Positions 1 to 9,434 are shown, numbered from the stretch's first letter. The stretch: 64,000 nt of DNA from Mycolicibacter hiberniae (GCF_010729485.1 NZ_AP022609.1:2728001-2792000); one strand, 5' to 3'. Numbers and translations: made by a program. Notes: generated by a model from the letters alone, not told the origin.

Positions 1-686
1 ATGAACATCGAGTCGATGACCGTGCCGTCGAGCAGCGACACCTTTTCCTTGAGCACAATTGTCTTGCCGCTCTTGGTTTTCAGTTCCATCTTGACGTCGC
101 GGTCACGGTCCAGTGTCATCGACTTCTCACCGTGGTAGAAGTCGCCGTGGCGCATGGTGGCGACATGGGTGCGCGACGCCTGTGACCACTCCCCCATGCT
201 GTGCGGGTGCTTGCGCGCGTACTCCTTGACCGCTTTGGGCGCACGGCGGTCGGAGTTGCCTTCCCGCAGAACCGGGTTCACCGCACTGCCCAGGCACCTG
301 GCGTAGCGGTTGCGGACGTCGCGTTCACGGTCGGTCTTGGGGTCTTCGGGGAAGTCCGGCAGCGCGTAACCCTTGCCCCGCAGCTCCTTGATCGCGGCGA
401 TCAGCTGTGGCACCGACGCGCTGATATTCGGCAGTTTGATGATGGTGGTGTCCGGCAGCAGGGTGCGGCGCCCCAGTTCGGCCAAGTTGTCCGGGACCCG
501 CTGCTCCTCGGTCAACTCGTCGGGGAACTCCGCGAGGATGCGGGCCGCCAGCGAGATGTCGCTGGGCTTCACGTCGATGCCCGCGGGGCCGGTGAAGGCC
601 TGCACGATCGGCAGGAACGAGTAGGTCGCAAGCAGCGGCGCCTCGTCGGTCAACGTGTAGAAGATGGTCGGCTGGTCGGCGCACAT
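1..686 (-). CDS. icd2: NADP-dependent isocitrate dehydrogenase, monomeric type (N-terminal part; runs off the window)
   Basis: Oxidises and decarboxylates isocitrate to 2-oxoglutarate with NADP in the cytosolic TCA cycle. About 228 N-terminal residues are visible; the family is about 740 residues long, so roughly 500 lie outside the window. Landmarks of the monomeric family are LPNISAS (85-91), in the substrate-binding region, and [12 protein letters not shown] (137-148). The ATG start [10 protein letters not shown] has a GGGAG ribosome site just upstream. It is divergent from the metC operon. As I recall, M. tuberculosis carries the unrelated dimeric icd1 next to metC, so here the monomeric type occupies that place. 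The family call is secure. Confidence 0.93.
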   Translation of the reverse strand, partial: MCADQPTIFYTLTDEAPLLATYSFLPIVQAFTGPAGIDVKPSDISLAARILAEFPDELTEEQRVPDNLAELGRRTLLPDTTIIKLPNISASVPQLIAAIKELRGKGYALPDFPEDPKTDRERDVRNRYARCLGSAVNPVLREGNSDRRAPKAVKEYARKHPHSMGEWSQASRTHVATMRHGDFYHGEKSMTLDRDRDVKMELKTKSGKTIVLKEKVSLLDGTVIDSMF

Positions 687-818
687 GGCTGTTCTCCCGG
701 CGTCAGGTTCGTGGCGAACGATCGTGTGCCGCGTTGTACACGGCGGCACCCAGTATCGCGTACCTCTTCGGCGCGCACGCCGCCGGTGAGTAACTGGCGA
801 CAGCTCCGGGGGATGCGA

Positions 819-824
819 TAAGAT
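819..824 (+). promoter_or_regulatory. Likely -10 element of the metC leader transcript
   Basis: TAAGAT fits the mycobacterial TANNNT -10 pattern. It would place transcription start near 831, one base before the first base of the SAM-IV aptamer. I see no convincing -35. The position relative to the riboswitch is the main support. Confidence 0.55.
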
Positions 825-831
825 CCGTGGC

Positions 832-951
832 GGTCATGAGTGCCAGCGCGAAGCCCCGGCTTGCTGGCCGGCAACCCTCCAACCGCGGTGGGGTGCCCCG
901 GGTGATGACCGGGTTGAGTAGCCACCGTCGGCTACGCGGCAAGCGCGGGTC
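832..951 (+). ncRNA. SAM-IV riboswitch aptamer
   Basis: The stretch from GGTCATGAG (832) through the GCCAGC, CCGGCAACCCTCC and GGTGGGGTGCCCCGGGTGA blocks to GCAAGCGCGGGTC (951) follows the known mycobacterial SAM-IV aptamer almost base for base, as I remember the published actinobacterial sequence. That includes the closing GGTCAT/ATGACC pairing and the 3' pseudoknot module with its GTAGCC/GGCTAC hairpin. It binds S-adenosylmethionine and should lower expression of the downstream sulfur-assimilation genes when SAM is plentiful. C-rich bases at 964-969 could pair with GGGG at 979-982, the ribosome site of the short ORF that follows; that expression platform is inferred. Confidence 0.93.
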
Positions 952-988
952 CGCCACAACGGGCCCCCCGAGTAGACAGGGGAACCTG

Positions 989-1033
989 ATGCGTGCCTCA
1001 TTGCGCCCGCTCGGCCGTTGTTGTTGTTGCTGA
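989..1033 (+). CDS. Poly-cysteine leader peptide (upstream ORF of metC)
   Basis: A 14-residue ORF, MRASLRPLGRCCCC, lies between the SAM-IV aptamer and metC. It ends in four consecutive cysteine codons (TGT TGT TGT TGC) directly before TGA. AGGGGAAC sits upstream as a ribosome site, so it need not be leaderless. Poly-cysteine short ORFs are known in mycobacteria as cysteine-responsive attenuators: ribosomes stalling on the Cys codons when cysteine is scarce open the downstream gene. The stop is 52 bases before the metC start. It probably adds a cysteine input to the SAM input; the mechanism here is inferred. Confidence 0.72.
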   Translation: MRASLRPLGRCCCC

Positions 1034-1085
1034 TCCCAGGCCCAGACTTGCTCTTCTGTCCAGCGATAACACACCCGAGGAACCG

Positions 1086-2423
1086 ATGACCGCCGACAAC
1101 ACCACTGACCCTACTGCGACCTGGTCGTTCGAGACCAAGCAGGTCCACGCCGGGCAGGCTCCCGATGCCGCCACCAACGCCCGCGCGCTGCCGATCTACC
1201 AGACCACCTCCTACACGTTCGACAGCACCGATCACGCGGCCAAGCTGTTCGGCCTGGAGGTTCCGGGCAACATCTACACCCGGATCATGAACCCGACCAA
1301 TGACGTGGTCGAGCAGCGCATCGCCGCACTCGAAGGCGGGGTCGCCGCCCTCCTGGTGGCCTCCGGGCAGGCCGCGGAGACCTTCGCGATCCTCAACCTC
1401 GCCGGTGCCGGCGACCACATCGTGTCCAGCCCGCGGCTCTACGGTGGCACCTATAACCTCTTCCACTACTCGCTGACCAAGCTGGGCATCGAGACCACCT
1501 TCGTCGAGGACCCGGATGATCTGGACTCCTGGCGGGCGGCGGTGCGGCCGAACACCAAGGCGTTCTTCGGCGAGACCATCTCCAACCCGAAGATCGATGT
1601 GCTGGACATCCCGGGGGTGTCGGCGGTGGCGCACGAGCACGGAGTGCCGCTGATCGTCGACAACACCGTTGCCACCCCGTATCTGATCCAGCCGCTGGCC
1701 CACGGCGCCGACATCGTGGTGCACTCGGCCACCAAGTATCTGGGCGGGCACGGTGCGGCGATCGGCGGCGTGATCGTCGACGGCGGAAACTTCGACTGGA
1801 CGCAGGGCCGCCACCCCGGCTTCACCACACCCGACCCCAGTTACCACGGGGTGGTCTTCGCCGACCTGGGCGCGCCGGCGTTCGCACTCAAGGCCCGTGT
1901 GCAGTTGCTGCGCGACCTGGGCTCGGCGATCTCGCCGTTCAACGCCTTCCTGATCGCCCAGGGACTGGAGACGCTGAGCCTGCGGGTGGAACGGCACGTG
2001 GCCAACGCCCAGCAGGTCGCGGAGTTCCTGGAAGCCCGTGACGACGTGCTGAGCGTCAACTACGCCGGACTGCCCAGCTCGCCGTGGCATGCGCGGGCCC
2101 AGCAGCTGGCACCCAAGGGCGTCGGCGGCGTGCTCTCGTTCGAGCTCGCGGGCGGCGTCGAGGCCGGCAAGGCGTTCGTCGACGCACTGCAGCTGCACAG
2201 CCACGTCGCCAACATCGGCGATGTGCGCTCGCTGGTGATCCACCCGGCGTCTACGACCCACGCCCAGCTCAGCGCCGAAGAGCAGCTGGCCAGCGGTGTT
2301 ACCCCGGGCCTGGTTCGGCTCGCGGTCGGCATCGAGGGCATCGCGGACATCCTGGCCGACCTGGAGCTCGGCTTCGCGGCGGCCTCGGCGCAGCTCGACG
2401 GCGCGTCGCTGGCGGCCCGTTGA
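1086..2423 (+). CDS. metC: O-acetylhomoserine sulfhydrylase (PLP-dependent)
   Basis: Makes homocysteine from O-acetylhomoserine and sulfide in cytosolic methionine synthesis. The 445-residue protein is a Cys/Met-metabolism PLP enzyme. The PLP lysine is K217 in [11 protein letters not shown], and a SGQAAE cofactor-phosphate region lies at 93-98. The start MTADNTT is chosen because GAGGAACC precedes it. metX follows after 11 bases and supplies the acetylated substrate, so the two genes form one pathway unit. A SAM-IV riboswitch and a poly-cysteine short ORF lie in the leader. The symbol follows mycobacterial custom; by reaction it is closer to MetY. Confidence 0.94.
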   Translation: MTADNTTDPTATWSFETKQVHAGQAPDAATNARALPIYQTTSYTFDSTDHAAKLFGLEVPGNIYTRIMNPTNDVVEQRIAALEGGVAALLVASGQAAETFAILNLAGAGDHIVSSPRLYGGTYNLFHYSLTKLGIETTFVEDPDDLDSWRAAVRPNTKAFFGETISNPKIDVLDIPGVSAVAHEHGVPLIVDNTVATPYLIQPLAHGADIVVHSATKYLGGHGAAIGGVIVDGGNFDWTQGRHPGFTTPDPSYHGVVFADLGAPAFALKARVQLLRDLGSAISPFNAFLIAQGLETLSLRVERHVANAQQVAEFLEARDDVLSVNYAGLPSSPWHARAQQLAPKGVGGVLSFELAGGVEAGKAFVDALQLHSHVANIGDVRSLVIHPASTTHAQLSAEEQLASGVTPGLVRLAVGIEGIADILADLELGFAAASAQLDGASLAAR

Positions 2424-2434
2424 GGCGGTCCCCG

Positions 2435-3574
2435 GTGACGGTCTCCGACGTGCCCAGGCAGCTGCTGCCCGCCGAGGGAGAGACCGGCGTGGTCGCCATC
2501 GGGTCGCTGACGTTGGAGAGCGGCGCGGTGCTCGACGACGTGCACATCGCGGTGCAGCGCTGGGGCGAGCTCTCGCCCCAGCGCGACAACGTCGTCATGG
2601 TGCTCCACGCGCTGACCGGGGATTCCCATGTCAGCGGACCGGCCGGGCCGGGGCACCCCACCGCGGGCTGGTGGGACGGAGTCATCGGTCCCGGCGCCCC
2701 GATCGACACCGACCGCTGGTGCGCGGTGGCCACCAACGTGCTGGGCGGCTGTCGCGGGTCGACCGGGCCGGGATCGCTGGCCCGCGACGGGAAGCCCTGG
2801 GGTTCCAGGTTTCCCGCGATCACGGTTCGCGACCAGGTCCGGGCCGACATCGCCGCGCTGGCCGCGCTGGGCATCACCGAGGTAGCCGCCGTGCTGGGCG
2901 GTTCGATGGGCGGCGCCCGCGGCCTGGAGTGGATGGTCGGTCACCCCGACCGGGTGGGCGCGGGCCTGCTGCTGGCCGTCGGTGCCCGCGCGACCGCCGA
3001 CCAGATCGGCACGCAGAGCACCCAGATCGCGGCCATCAAGGCCGATCCGGACTGGCAGGGCGGCGACTACCACGGCACCGGCCGCAGTCCGGAGACCGGA
3101 CTGGCGATCGCCCGGCGCATCGCGCATCTGACCTACCGCGGCGAGGCCGAACTGGACCGGCGATTCGCCAACGCCGCCCAGGACGGGGAGGATCCTGCCG
3201 CCGGCGGCCGCTACGCGGTGCAGAGCTACCTGGAACATCAGGGCGACAAGCTGGTGGCGCGGTTCGACGCGGGCAGCTACGTGACCCTGACCGATTCACT
3301 GTCGAGCTTCGACGTGGGCGCCGGACGCGGCGGGGTGGCCGCGGCGTTGCGCGGCTGTCCGGTTCCGGCGGTGGTCGCCGGAATCACCTCCGACCGGTTG
3401 TATCCGCTGCGGCTGCAGGCGGAACTGGCCGAGCTGCTGCCCGGCTGCGACGGGCTGGCGGTGGTGGAGTCCGACGCCGGGCACGACGGCTTTCTGCTGG
3501 AGACCGGCCGGGTCGGCGAGCTGATCCGCCACACCCTGGACCTGGCGAGCACGTCCCGGGACCGCCGCCGGTGA
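2435..3574 (+). CDS. metX: Homoserine O-acetyltransferase
   Basis: Transfers acetyl from acetyl-CoA to L-homoserine, the committing step of methionine synthesis. The protein has 379 residues and an alpha/beta-hydrolase fold. The triad is visible: nucleophile S157 in GGSMGG, D320 in [10 protein letters not shown], and H350 in GHDGFL. The GTG start ([10 protein letters not shown]) matches the N-terminus of the M. tuberculosis enzyme as I recall it; an in-frame TTG at 2420 is the alternative. It follows metC and overlaps the next gene by four bases (GTGA), so it is translated as part of the operon. Often named metA in mycobacteria. Confidence 0.95.
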   Translation: MTVSDVPRQLLPAEGETGVVAIGSLTLESGAVLDDVHIAVQRWGELSPQRDNVVMVLHALTGDSHVSGPAGPGHPTAGWWDGVIGPGAPIDTDRWCAVATNVLGGCRGSTGPGSLARDGKPWGSRFPAITVRDQVRADIAALAALGITEVAAVLGGSMGGARGLEWMVGHPDRVGAGLLLAVGARATADQIGTQSTQIAAIKADPDWQGGDYHGTGRSPETGLAIARRIAHLTYRGEAELDRRFANAAQDGEDPAAGGRYAVQSYLEHQGDKLVARFDAGSYVTLTDSLSSFDVGAGRGGVAAALRGCPVPAVVAGITSDRLYPLRLQAELAELLPGCDGLAVVESDAGHDGFLLETGRVGELIRHTLDLASTSRDRRR

Positions 3575-4323
3575 GCCCGTCTGAGCAGGGCCGCCACGAC
3601 CGCTCCCTGTCGTTCGGTTCCCAAGCTGCCGCCTATGAGCGGGGCCGCCCGTCGTATCCCCCGGAGGCCATCGACTGGCTGCTGCCGCCCGACGCCCGCG
3701 ATGTCCTGGACCTGGGTGCCGGCACCGGCAAGCTCACCGCCCGTCTGGTGGAGCGCGGCCTGAACGTGGTGGCGGTGGACCCGATCGCCGAAATGCTCGA
3801 AGTGCTGGCCGGCGCCCTGCCGGGGACCCCGGCGCTGCTGGGTTCGGCCGAGCAGATCCCCCTGCCCGACAACAGCGTCGACGCGGTGCTGGTGGCCCAG
3901 GCCTGGCACTGGTTCGACGCCAGCCGGGCCATTCCCGAGCTGGTCCGGGTGCTGCGGCCCGGTGGCCGCCTCGGCCTGGTGTGGAACACCCGCGACGAGC
4001 GGCTTGGCTGGGTCAAGGAACTGGGCACGATCATCGGCCGCGAGGACGCTCGCGACGTGGTCGACGCGGGGGTGAGCCTGCCCGCTCCATTCGGCGACAT
4101 CGAAAGCCATCAGGTGGAGTGGACCAGCTACCTGACGCCGCAGGCCCTGATCGACCTGGTCGCCTCCCGCAGCTACTGCATCACCTCCCCGGACGCGGTG
4201 CGCAGCAAGACCCTGGACCAGGTTCGCAACCTGCTGGCCACCCATCCCGCCCTGGTCGGGTCCACCGGCCTCGCGCTCCCCTACATCACCGTGTGTACGC
4301 GGGCGACGCTCTCCGATTCCTAG
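3571..4323 (+). CDS. Class I SAM-dependent methyltransferase (Rv3342-like)
   Basis: A 250-residue methyltransferase of unknown substrate. Motif [13 protein letters not shown] (45-56), binds SAM; a post-motif acidic residue (VAVDPI) and motif IV ([10 protein letters not shown]) follow. The GTG start overlaps the metX stop (GTGA), so it is translationally coupled and belongs to the SAM-riboswitch operon. Its place fits use of the SAM the operon helps make, but no acceptor can be read from the sequence. M. tuberculosis has the same gene in the same place (Rv3342). Confidence 0.85.
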   Translation: MSPSEQGRHDRSLSFGSQAAAYERGRPSYPPEAIDWLLPPDARDVLDLGAGTGKLTARLVERGLNVVAVDPIAEMLEVLAGALPGTPALLGSAEQIPLPDNSVDAVLVAQAWHWFDASRAIPELVRVLRPGGRLGLVWNTRDERLGWVKELGTIIGREDARDVVDAGVSLPAPFGDIESHQVEWTSYLTPQALIDLVASRSYCITSPDAVRSKTLDQVRNLLATHPALVGSTGLALPYITVCTRATLSDS

Positions 4324-4341
4324 CGCAGGCAGGTGTTTACG

Positions 4342-4377
4342 CCGGCCGACAGCGGGTATGCCGCTTCGGTCGGCCGG
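4342..4377 (+). terminator. Stem-loop after the methionine operon
   Basis: CCGGCCGAC (4342-4350) pairs with GTCGGCCGG (4369-4377). Inside it AGCGG (4351-4355) pairs with CCGCT (4361-4365), giving a long GC-rich stem 18 bases after the methyltransferase stop. No U-tract follows, as is common in mycobacteria. It probably ends the metC-metX transcript before the mycolate gene at 4438. Confidence 0.5.
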
Positions 4378-4437
4378 AACCAGGGGCCCTACGGTTGGCA
4401 CCCGACATGGCCCCGGCCATCCGAAGGGCCACCCCAA

Positions 4438-5301
4438 ATGTCTGAGCGCCTGACCCCGCATTTTGCTGACGTACAAGCCCATTACGACCTGTCCGACGAC
4501 TTCTTTCGGCTCTTCCTGGATCCGACTCAGACCTACAGCTGCGCCTACTTCCGGCGCTACGACATGACGCTGGAGGAGGCCCAACTCGCCAAGATCGATC
4601 TTTCGCTGAGCAAACTCGGCCTGCGCCCGGGCATGACGCTGCTCGATGTGGGCTGCGGATGGGGCGCCACCATGCAGCGGGCGCTCGAACAATACGACGT
4701 CAACGTGGTCGGTCTGACACTGAGCAAGCACCAGGCCGTCCATGTGAAATCGATGCTTGCCGCGATGGACTCTCCGCGCAGCAGACGAGTGCTGTTGGCC
4801 GGCTGGGAGGAGTTCGACGAGCCGGTCGATCGGATCGTGTCGGTCGGGGCTTTCGAGCACTTCGGCTACGACCGCTACGACGACTTCTTTGAGATGGCCT
4901 ACCGCGCAATGCCCAGCGACGGGGTGATGATGCTGCACACCATTTGTGGCTTGTCCCCGCAACAGATAGTCGAATACGGCATGCAGCTGACGGCAGAGCT
5001 GGCCGCCTTTCAGGTATTCCTCATGACCGAGATCTTCCCCGGCGGCGAACTGCCGTCGGTGGCGCTGGTCAAAGAGCACGCCGTCAAGGCAGGGTTCACG
5101 GTGAGCCGCATCCAGTCACTGCAGCAGCACTACGCAATGACCCTCGACCACTGGGCGCAGGCATTGGAAGCGCACGAGTGTGAGGCCATCGCGCTTCAGT
5201 CCGAAGAGGTCTACGAACGGTACATGCGTTACCTGACCGGCTGCGCGGAGGAATTCCGGGAAGGCCGCTTCGACGTCAACCAGTTCACACTGGCCAAGTA
5301 G
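4438..5301 (+). CDS. Mycolic acid cyclopropane synthase-type methyltransferase (CmaA1/MmaA2/PcaA group)
   Basis: Adds a methylene from SAM across a double bond of a meromycolate chain attached to AcpM. At 287 residues it has the usual family length. SAM motif LLDVGCGWG is at 68-76. The residues that hold bicarbonate and catalyse ring closure in CmaA1 are all present at the same numbers: C35, E140 (GAFEHFG), H167 (LHTICGL) and Y232. The C-terminus FDVNQFTLAK matches MmaA2/CmaA1. It stands alone on the plus strand, while five related genes lie on the minus strand downstream. Which double bond it modifies cannot be decided by eye. Confidence 0.88.
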   Translation: MSERLTPHFADVQAHYDLSDDFFRLFLDPTQTYSCAYFRRYDMTLEEAQLAKIDLSLSKLGLRPGMTLLDVGCGWGATMQRALEQYDVNVVGLTLSKHQAVHVKSMLAAMDSPRSRRVLLAGWEEFDEPVDRIVSVGAFEHFGYDRYDDFFEMAYRAMPSDGVMMLHTICGLSPQQIVEYGMQLTAELAAFQVFLMTEIFPGGELPSVALVKEHAVKAGFTVSRIQSLQQHYAMTLDHWAQALEAHECEAIALQSEEVYERYMRYLTGCAEEFREGRFDVNQFTLAK

Positions 5302-5337
5302 CCGGACCCCAAGCCCCTCTCGCCAAGGCGATTCCCG

Positions 5338-6834
5338 CTAGGCGCTGAACAGATCGGCGAAGTCGTTGGCGATCGACTCCAACGCGCTGGCGAGACTCAG
5401 CAGTTCGAACCCGATGGCGGTGGGGATCATGCCGAAGTCGGCCGCGAGCGGAAGTCCGACGGCGTTGGTCAACATGGTCAGCAGGTCGTCATCGCCCTGG
5501 AAGGCGTTCAAGAACATGCTGATGTTGTAGGCGGGCAGGGTGGTCAGCAACGAATTGAGGACGTCGGCTGTCGGCAGCAGCACTGAATACAGCGTCGAGG
5601 CCGCGGCGGCGAACGTGTTGACGATCTCGCTGAGGCCGGGCAGCGAGAAGTCCGTCATCGACTCGAGCGCATCGGCCGGGCCGCCCAGCGACAGGTGTCC
5701 GAGGTCGTAGATGAAGTCGTTGAATCCTTGCTGCACTCCCTGCGCCAACGAGTTCAGCAGGGTAAAGATGTCGATGCCCTGGGGGAACACGTCGTAATTG
5801 GTGAGTACGTTCGCCGGACCCCGGTCCCAGCCGCCGTGGGTCAGGACCCCGTCGACGTACGTGTCGACGTTGCCGTAACCCAGGTCCACCAGGATCCTGG
5901 TGACCGGCTCCAGCAGGTCATAGAGCGGCTCGCCGAACACCGGGATTCCCAGCAGCGGCTGCAGCAGCGGCAGGGTCTCCGTCGGAATCATGTAGTAGTC
6001 GGTGTTCAGGGCGGCCGAGACCCCGTCGGGCAGGGCCAGGGGTCCGTCATAGTTGGTGGATCCCAGCAACAACTGTGCGCTGTCGATGGAATCCGGCCGG
6101 GTGTAGCCGGGGCCGTGCACGAGCACGATCCCCAGGACCGCGTTGAGAGTGGACAGCAGGTTGAGCGGATAGCGCGGGAAGTCGGAGAATCCGTCGTACT
6201 CCGCGATGTAGATATCGGTCGCGTAAGGGGTGTCGGGCGTGCCGCCGTAGAAGTCGATCCCAAGGGGCGCGATGTACAGCGGAACCTCCGGCACCGCGAA
6301 GCGCGACAGCAGGCCGCCGTTGGGGAACATCTCATTGGCGATCAGGACGAACGACAGCTGATCGGGGCCGGGGGCGTTGCCGGATTCGAGCAGCCGGCTC
6401 ATCTCGACCGACGACAGCACGGCGCTCTGCGAGACGCCGTAGACCACCACGTTGTCGCCGTCGGCGATGCGGTCGCGGAGCGTCCAGTCGAGCATCCGCG
6501 CTCCCTGCTCTACCGAGGTGGCCAGCGGCAGACTCTTGACACCAGTACCCGGGTACAGGCCCTCGGGGGTGAAGACGCCCTGCATGGTGTAGGCGCCGTA
6601 CCCGAGGTGGGACAGGTACTGACTGGCCCAGTTGAAGTCCCACGTCCCCGGGATGGGGGTTCCAGTGCCACCCATGACCAGGGCCACGTTGTCGAGCAGC
6701 GTCACATCGGCGGCCGCCGTGCGCGCCGCGGACGCCGAGGCCGACGTCATGACTGGCGAGGCAACCACCGCGGCGGCGCTGGTCACGGCCACTGCCGCAA
6801 CTCCCAGGGAGTGAAGCGTGGGGCTTACCTTCAT
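5338..6834 (-). CDS. Exported PE-PPE-domain serine esterase lacking a PE or PPE module
   Basis: A 498-residue secreted alpha/beta-hydrolase. Residues 1-41 form an Ala/Val/Ser-rich signal peptide; the start MKVSPTLHSL has a GGAGG site seven bases upstream. The PE-PPE catalytic domain runs from about 45 to 300, with the family GxSxS motif GVSQS at 133-137 (nucleophile S135). The C-terminal 200 residues are Leu/Asp-rich and undefined. In M. tuberculosis this domain is usually fused to PE or PPE; here an ordinary signal peptide replaces that module. It sits between mycolate-modifying genes, so an envelope lipid ester substrate is plausible but unproven. Confidence 0.8.
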   Translation of the reverse strand: MKVSPTLHSLGVAAVAVTSAAAVVASPVMTSASASAARTAAADVTLLDNVALVMGGTGTPIPGTWDFNWASQYLSHLGYGAYTMQGVFTPEGLYPGTGVKSLPLATSVEQGARMLDWTLRDRIADGDNVVVYGVSQSAVLSSVEMSRLLESGNAPGPDQLSFVLIANEMFPNGGLLSRFAVPEVPLYIAPLGIDFYGGTPDTPYATDIYIAEYDGFSDFPRYPLNLLSTLNAVLGIVLVHGPGYTRPDSIDSAQLLLGSTNYDGPLALPDGVSAALNTDYYMIPTETLPLLQPLLGIPVFGEPLYDLLEPVTRILVDLGYGNVDTYVDGVLTHGGWDRGPANVLTNYDVFPQGIDIFTLLNSLAQGVQQGFNDFIYDLGHLSLGGPADALESMTDFSLPGLSEIVNTFAAAASTLYSVLLPTADVLNSLLTTLPAYNISMFLNAFQGDDDLLTMLTNAVGLPLAADFGMIPTAIGFELLSLASALESIANDFADLFSA

Positions 6835-7211
6835 GGCGACCTCCGACAGCGAGCACGGCCTGCATATTGCTTGCAGCACCTTCACGCTTGCATGATGGAA
6901 TCTGCAGTAACCCTGGATAATCAAGCTTTCTACTGCAGGAATCTCCGCTGAATAGGGCTTTCATCCGGATCGGCGACCATAATCCGACTTATGTTGCTTG
7001 CCGTCCGCTTAGCCGGGAGGAAACGCCGAGGTTCGACCTGCAGGCCCTGAACGTCGCCGGTGGTGAACGGGAAGGTCGGTTCGAACAGCGCCGTAGGCAA
7101 ACCGTGACCCGGCCGACTCGTGGCTGTGACGGTTTTGATGCAGGATTTCAACAACAACGTTCGGATACTTTCCGCGCACCGCTCGGTGCCGAACGACCGG
7201 ACGGGGGACCC
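6835..7211. other. 377-base divergent intergenic region
   Basis: Separates the PE-PPE esterase (minus) from the small exported protein (plus). It is less GC-rich than its surroundings, most clearly at about 6895-6990. An inverted repeat, CTGCAGTA (6902-6909) and TACTGCAG (6931-6938) with a 21-base spacer, lies in the esterase leader and could be an operator or hairpin. ACCATAAT near 6978 could be a plus-strand -10. I find no RNA gene or credible ORF here. Confidence 0.5.
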
Positions 7212-7640
7212 ATGCGAGGCTTCGGGATCAGGGCGGGCGCGATGACCGGCTTAGCGGGCTTGATCGCCACCGCGGGCTTAGCGGCACCGGCGCAGGCAAG
7301 CCCGGTCGACAGCACATTTCTGACCGATCTGGCCGGGGCCGGCATCCCAGTGGGCGACCCTGCCGCCACGGCAGCGCTCGGCCAGTCCGTGTGCCCGAAG
7401 CTGACCCAACCCGCCGGCAAGGCGGCCTCGGTGGCCGCTCCGGTCACCGGCCTGGGGGGCGGGCCCGCCATGTCCCCGCAGATGGCGCAGATGTTCACCG
7501 AGATCGCGGTTCAGATCTACTGCCCGCAGATGCTGTCCCAGCTGGCCAGCGGTCAGATTCCGGACCTGCCCCAGATCCCCGGGTTGCCGATGGGCATCCC
7601 CGGCCTGGCCGGGGCGTTCCCGGCCTTCCCGGGCCGGTAG
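7212..7640 (+). CDS. Small exported DUF732-like protein
   Basis: 142 residues of unknown function. Residues 1-29 are a signal peptide ending AQA, predicting cleavage before S30. The mature part has two cysteines (C61 in VCPKL and C104 in IYCPQML), the usual disulfide pair of small mycobacterial secreted proteins, and a Pro/Gly/Leu-rich tail (about 115-142) built on repeats like IPGLP. GGGGGAC precedes the ATG. It converges on mmaA4, with 15 bases between the stops. The DUF732 assignment rests on the Cys pattern and size only. Confidence 0.7.
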   Translation: MRGFGIRAGAMTGLAGLIATAGLAAPAQASPVDSTFLTDLAGAGIPVGDPAATAALGQSVCPKLTQPAGKAASVAAPVTGLGGGPAMSPQMAQMFTEIAVQIYCPQMLSQLASGQIPDLPQIPGLPMGIPGLAGAFPAFPGR

Positions 7641-7649
7641 CGCCGACTC

Positions 7650-7664
7650 CCCGGCCTAGCCGGG
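7650..7664. terminator. Short stem-loop between convergent genes
   Basis: CCCGGC (7650-7655), loop CTA, GCCGGG (7659-7664). It covers the last codons of mmaA4 and lies nine bases after the DUF732-like stop, so it could serve both strands. Only six base pairs and no U-tract. Confidence 0.3.
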
Positions 7665-8552
7665 CTCGGCCCCGGGCTTGAGGTAGCTGACCAGGCTGAC
7701 GTCGAGGACTTCGTCGCTGAAGTAGTGCTCGCAGCCGCGCAGATACTTCAGGTAGCGCTGGTAGACCTCTTCGGACTGGATCTCGACGGCCGCGGCTCTG
7801 TTGGCCTCCAGCGCATCGGCCCAGATCCCGAGCGTCTTGATGTAGTGCGGCCGCAGCGACAGTGCTTCGGGCACGACGAAACCGGCGTTGCGGCCGTGTT
7901 GCACCATCATGTCCGTGGTGGGCAGCCGCCCGCCGGGAAAAATCTCGGTGAGAATGAACTTGATGAACCGCGCGGTCTCGAAGGTGAGCTTCTTGCCCCG
8001 CGCGTTCAGCTCATACGGGTGGTAACTGACGCTGCTCTGGATCGTCATTCGCCCATCGGTGGGCAGCATCTGGAAACACCGGGCGAAGAAATCGTCGTAG
8101 CGCTCGTGACCGAAGTGCTCGAACGCCTCGATGGAGACGATCCGGTCGACGGGTTGGTCGAACTCCTCCCACCCGTGCAGGAGCACCCGGCGCTCGCGCT
8201 CGGTGTCGACGGCGTCGAGCAGTCGCTGCGCGTGGGCATGCTGATTCTTCGACAGTGTCAGGCCGATGACGTTGACGTCGTAGGTCTGCAGGGCGCGCTT
8301 CATGGTCGATCCCCAGCCGCAGCCGATGTCGAGCAGCGTCATTCCCGGCCGCAGATCGAGTTTGTCCAGATTGAGGTCGATCTTGGCGACCTGGGCCTGC
8401 GCCAGCGACAGTTCCGGCGGCTCGAAATAGGCACAGCTGTAGGTGCGCGTCGGGTCTTGGAACAGCGCGAAGAAGTCGTCAGACAGGTCGTAGTGCGCCT
8501 GGACGTCGGCGAAGTGCGGCCGCAACGACCTGGCGGCGGAAGGGTCCGGCAT
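7656..8552 (-). CDS. mmaA4: Hydroxymycolate synthase MmaA4
   Basis: Methylates and hydroxylates the distal meromycolate position, the branch point to keto- and methoxymycolates. At 298 residues it keeps MmaA4-specific features: [18 protein letters not shown] near 31-48, [10 protein letters not shown] in mid-protein, LRPHYIKTL, and the C-terminus LRGCEHYF followed by VSYLKPG, unlike the QFTLxK end of its paralogues. SAM motif LLDIGCGWG and catalytic E145 (EAFEHFG) are present. It is the last gene of the five-gene minus-strand operon, seven bases after the mmaA2-like gene. Its presence predicts oxygenated mycolates in this organism. Confidence 0.9.
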   Translation of the reverse strand: MPDPSAARSLRPHFADVQAHYDLSDDFFALFQDPTRTYSCAYFEPPELSLAQAQVAKIDLNLDKLDLRPGMTLLDIGCGWGSTMKRALQTYDVNVIGLTLSKNQHAHAQRLLDAVDTERERRVLLHGWEEFDQPVDRIVSIEAFEHFGHERYDDFFARCFQMLPTDGRMTIQSSVSYHPYELNARGKKLTFETARFIKFILTEIFPGGRLPTTDMMVQHGRNAGFVVPEALSLRPHYIKTLGIWADALEANRAAAVEIQSEEVYQRYLKYLRGCEHYFSDEVLDVSLVSYLKPGAEPG

Positions 8553-8559
8553 CGCCGGC

Positions 8560-9423
8560 CTACTTCTGCAACGTGAACTGGTTGACGTCGATGTAGCCCG
8601 TGCGAAAGCCGTTGGCGCAACCGGTCAGATAATGCATGTAGCGGTCGTAGACCTCCTGTCCCTGGATCTCCACGGCCCGCTCCCTGTTGCTCTCCAGCGC
8701 CGCCGCCCAGCAGTCGAGGGTCCTGGCGTAGTGCGGCTGCAGCGAATGCCTGCGGGTCAGGGTGAAACCCGCTCGGTCCGCATGCTGCTCGACCATCTCG
8801 ATGGAGGGAAGCCGCCCACCCGGAAAGATCTCGGTCACGATGAACTTGATGAAGCGGGCCAACGAGAAGGTCAGCGGCATGCCACGCTCGACCATCTGCT
8901 GCCCGGTCAGCCCGGTGATGGTGTGCAGCAGCATCACGCCGTCGGCCGGCAAAGCGGCGTAGGCCATGGCGAAGAAATCGTCGTAACGTTCGTGCCCGAA
9001 GTGCTCGAAGGCACCGATGGACACGATCCGGTCGACGGGTTCGCCGAAGTTCTCCCAGCCCTCCAGCAGCACTCGCCTGCTGCGCCCGCTGTCCATCGAC
9101 GCGAACATGGACTCCACATGGGCCGCTTGATTTTTGCTCAAGGTCAGCCCGGTCACATTGACGTCGTATGCTTCCACCGCCCGGCGCATGGTTGCGCCCC
9201 AGCCGCAGCCGACGTCGAGCAGCGTCATGCCGGGCTGCAGGCCCAGCTTGCCCAGCGCCAGATCGATTTTGGCGAGCTGCGCCTGCTCCAGCGTCATGTT
9301 GTCGCGCTCGAAGTAGGCGCAACTGTAGGTCTGGGTCGGATCGAGAAAGAGCCGGAAGAAATCATCGGACAGGTCGTAATGGGCCTGCACGTCCTCGAAA
9401 TGCGGTATCAGCTTCTTCGCCAT
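8560..9423 (-). CDS. Meromycolate cyclopropane synthase, MmaA2-like
   Basis: A SAM-dependent cyclopropane synthase acting on cis double bonds of AcpM-bound meromycolates. It has 287 residues with C35, E140, H167 and Y232 all in place and SAM motif LLDVGCGWG at 68-76. The stretch around [22 protein letters not shown] and the end [11 protein letters not shown] look most like MmaA2. It is fourth in the operon, 54 bases after the ketosynthase and seven before mmaA4, matching the mmaA2-mmaA4 linkage of M. tuberculosis. It resembles the plus-strand gene at 4438 closely enough to suggest duplication. Confidence 0.87.
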   Translation of the reverse strand: MAKKLIPHFEDVQAHYDLSDDFFRLFLDPTQTYSCAYFERDNMTLEQAQLAKIDLALGKLGLQPGMTLLDVGCGWGATMRRAVEAYDVNVTGLTLSKNQAAHVESMFASMDSGRSRRVLLEGWENFGEPVDRIVSIGAFEHFGHERYDDFFAMAYAALPADGVMLLHTITGLTGQQMVERGMPLTFSLARFIKFIVTEIFPGGRLPSIEMVEQHADRAGFTLTRRHSLQPHYARTLDCWAAALESNRERAVEIQGQEVYDRYMHYLTGCANGFRTGYIDVNQFTLQK

Positions 9424-9434
9424 GGCAATGCGCC

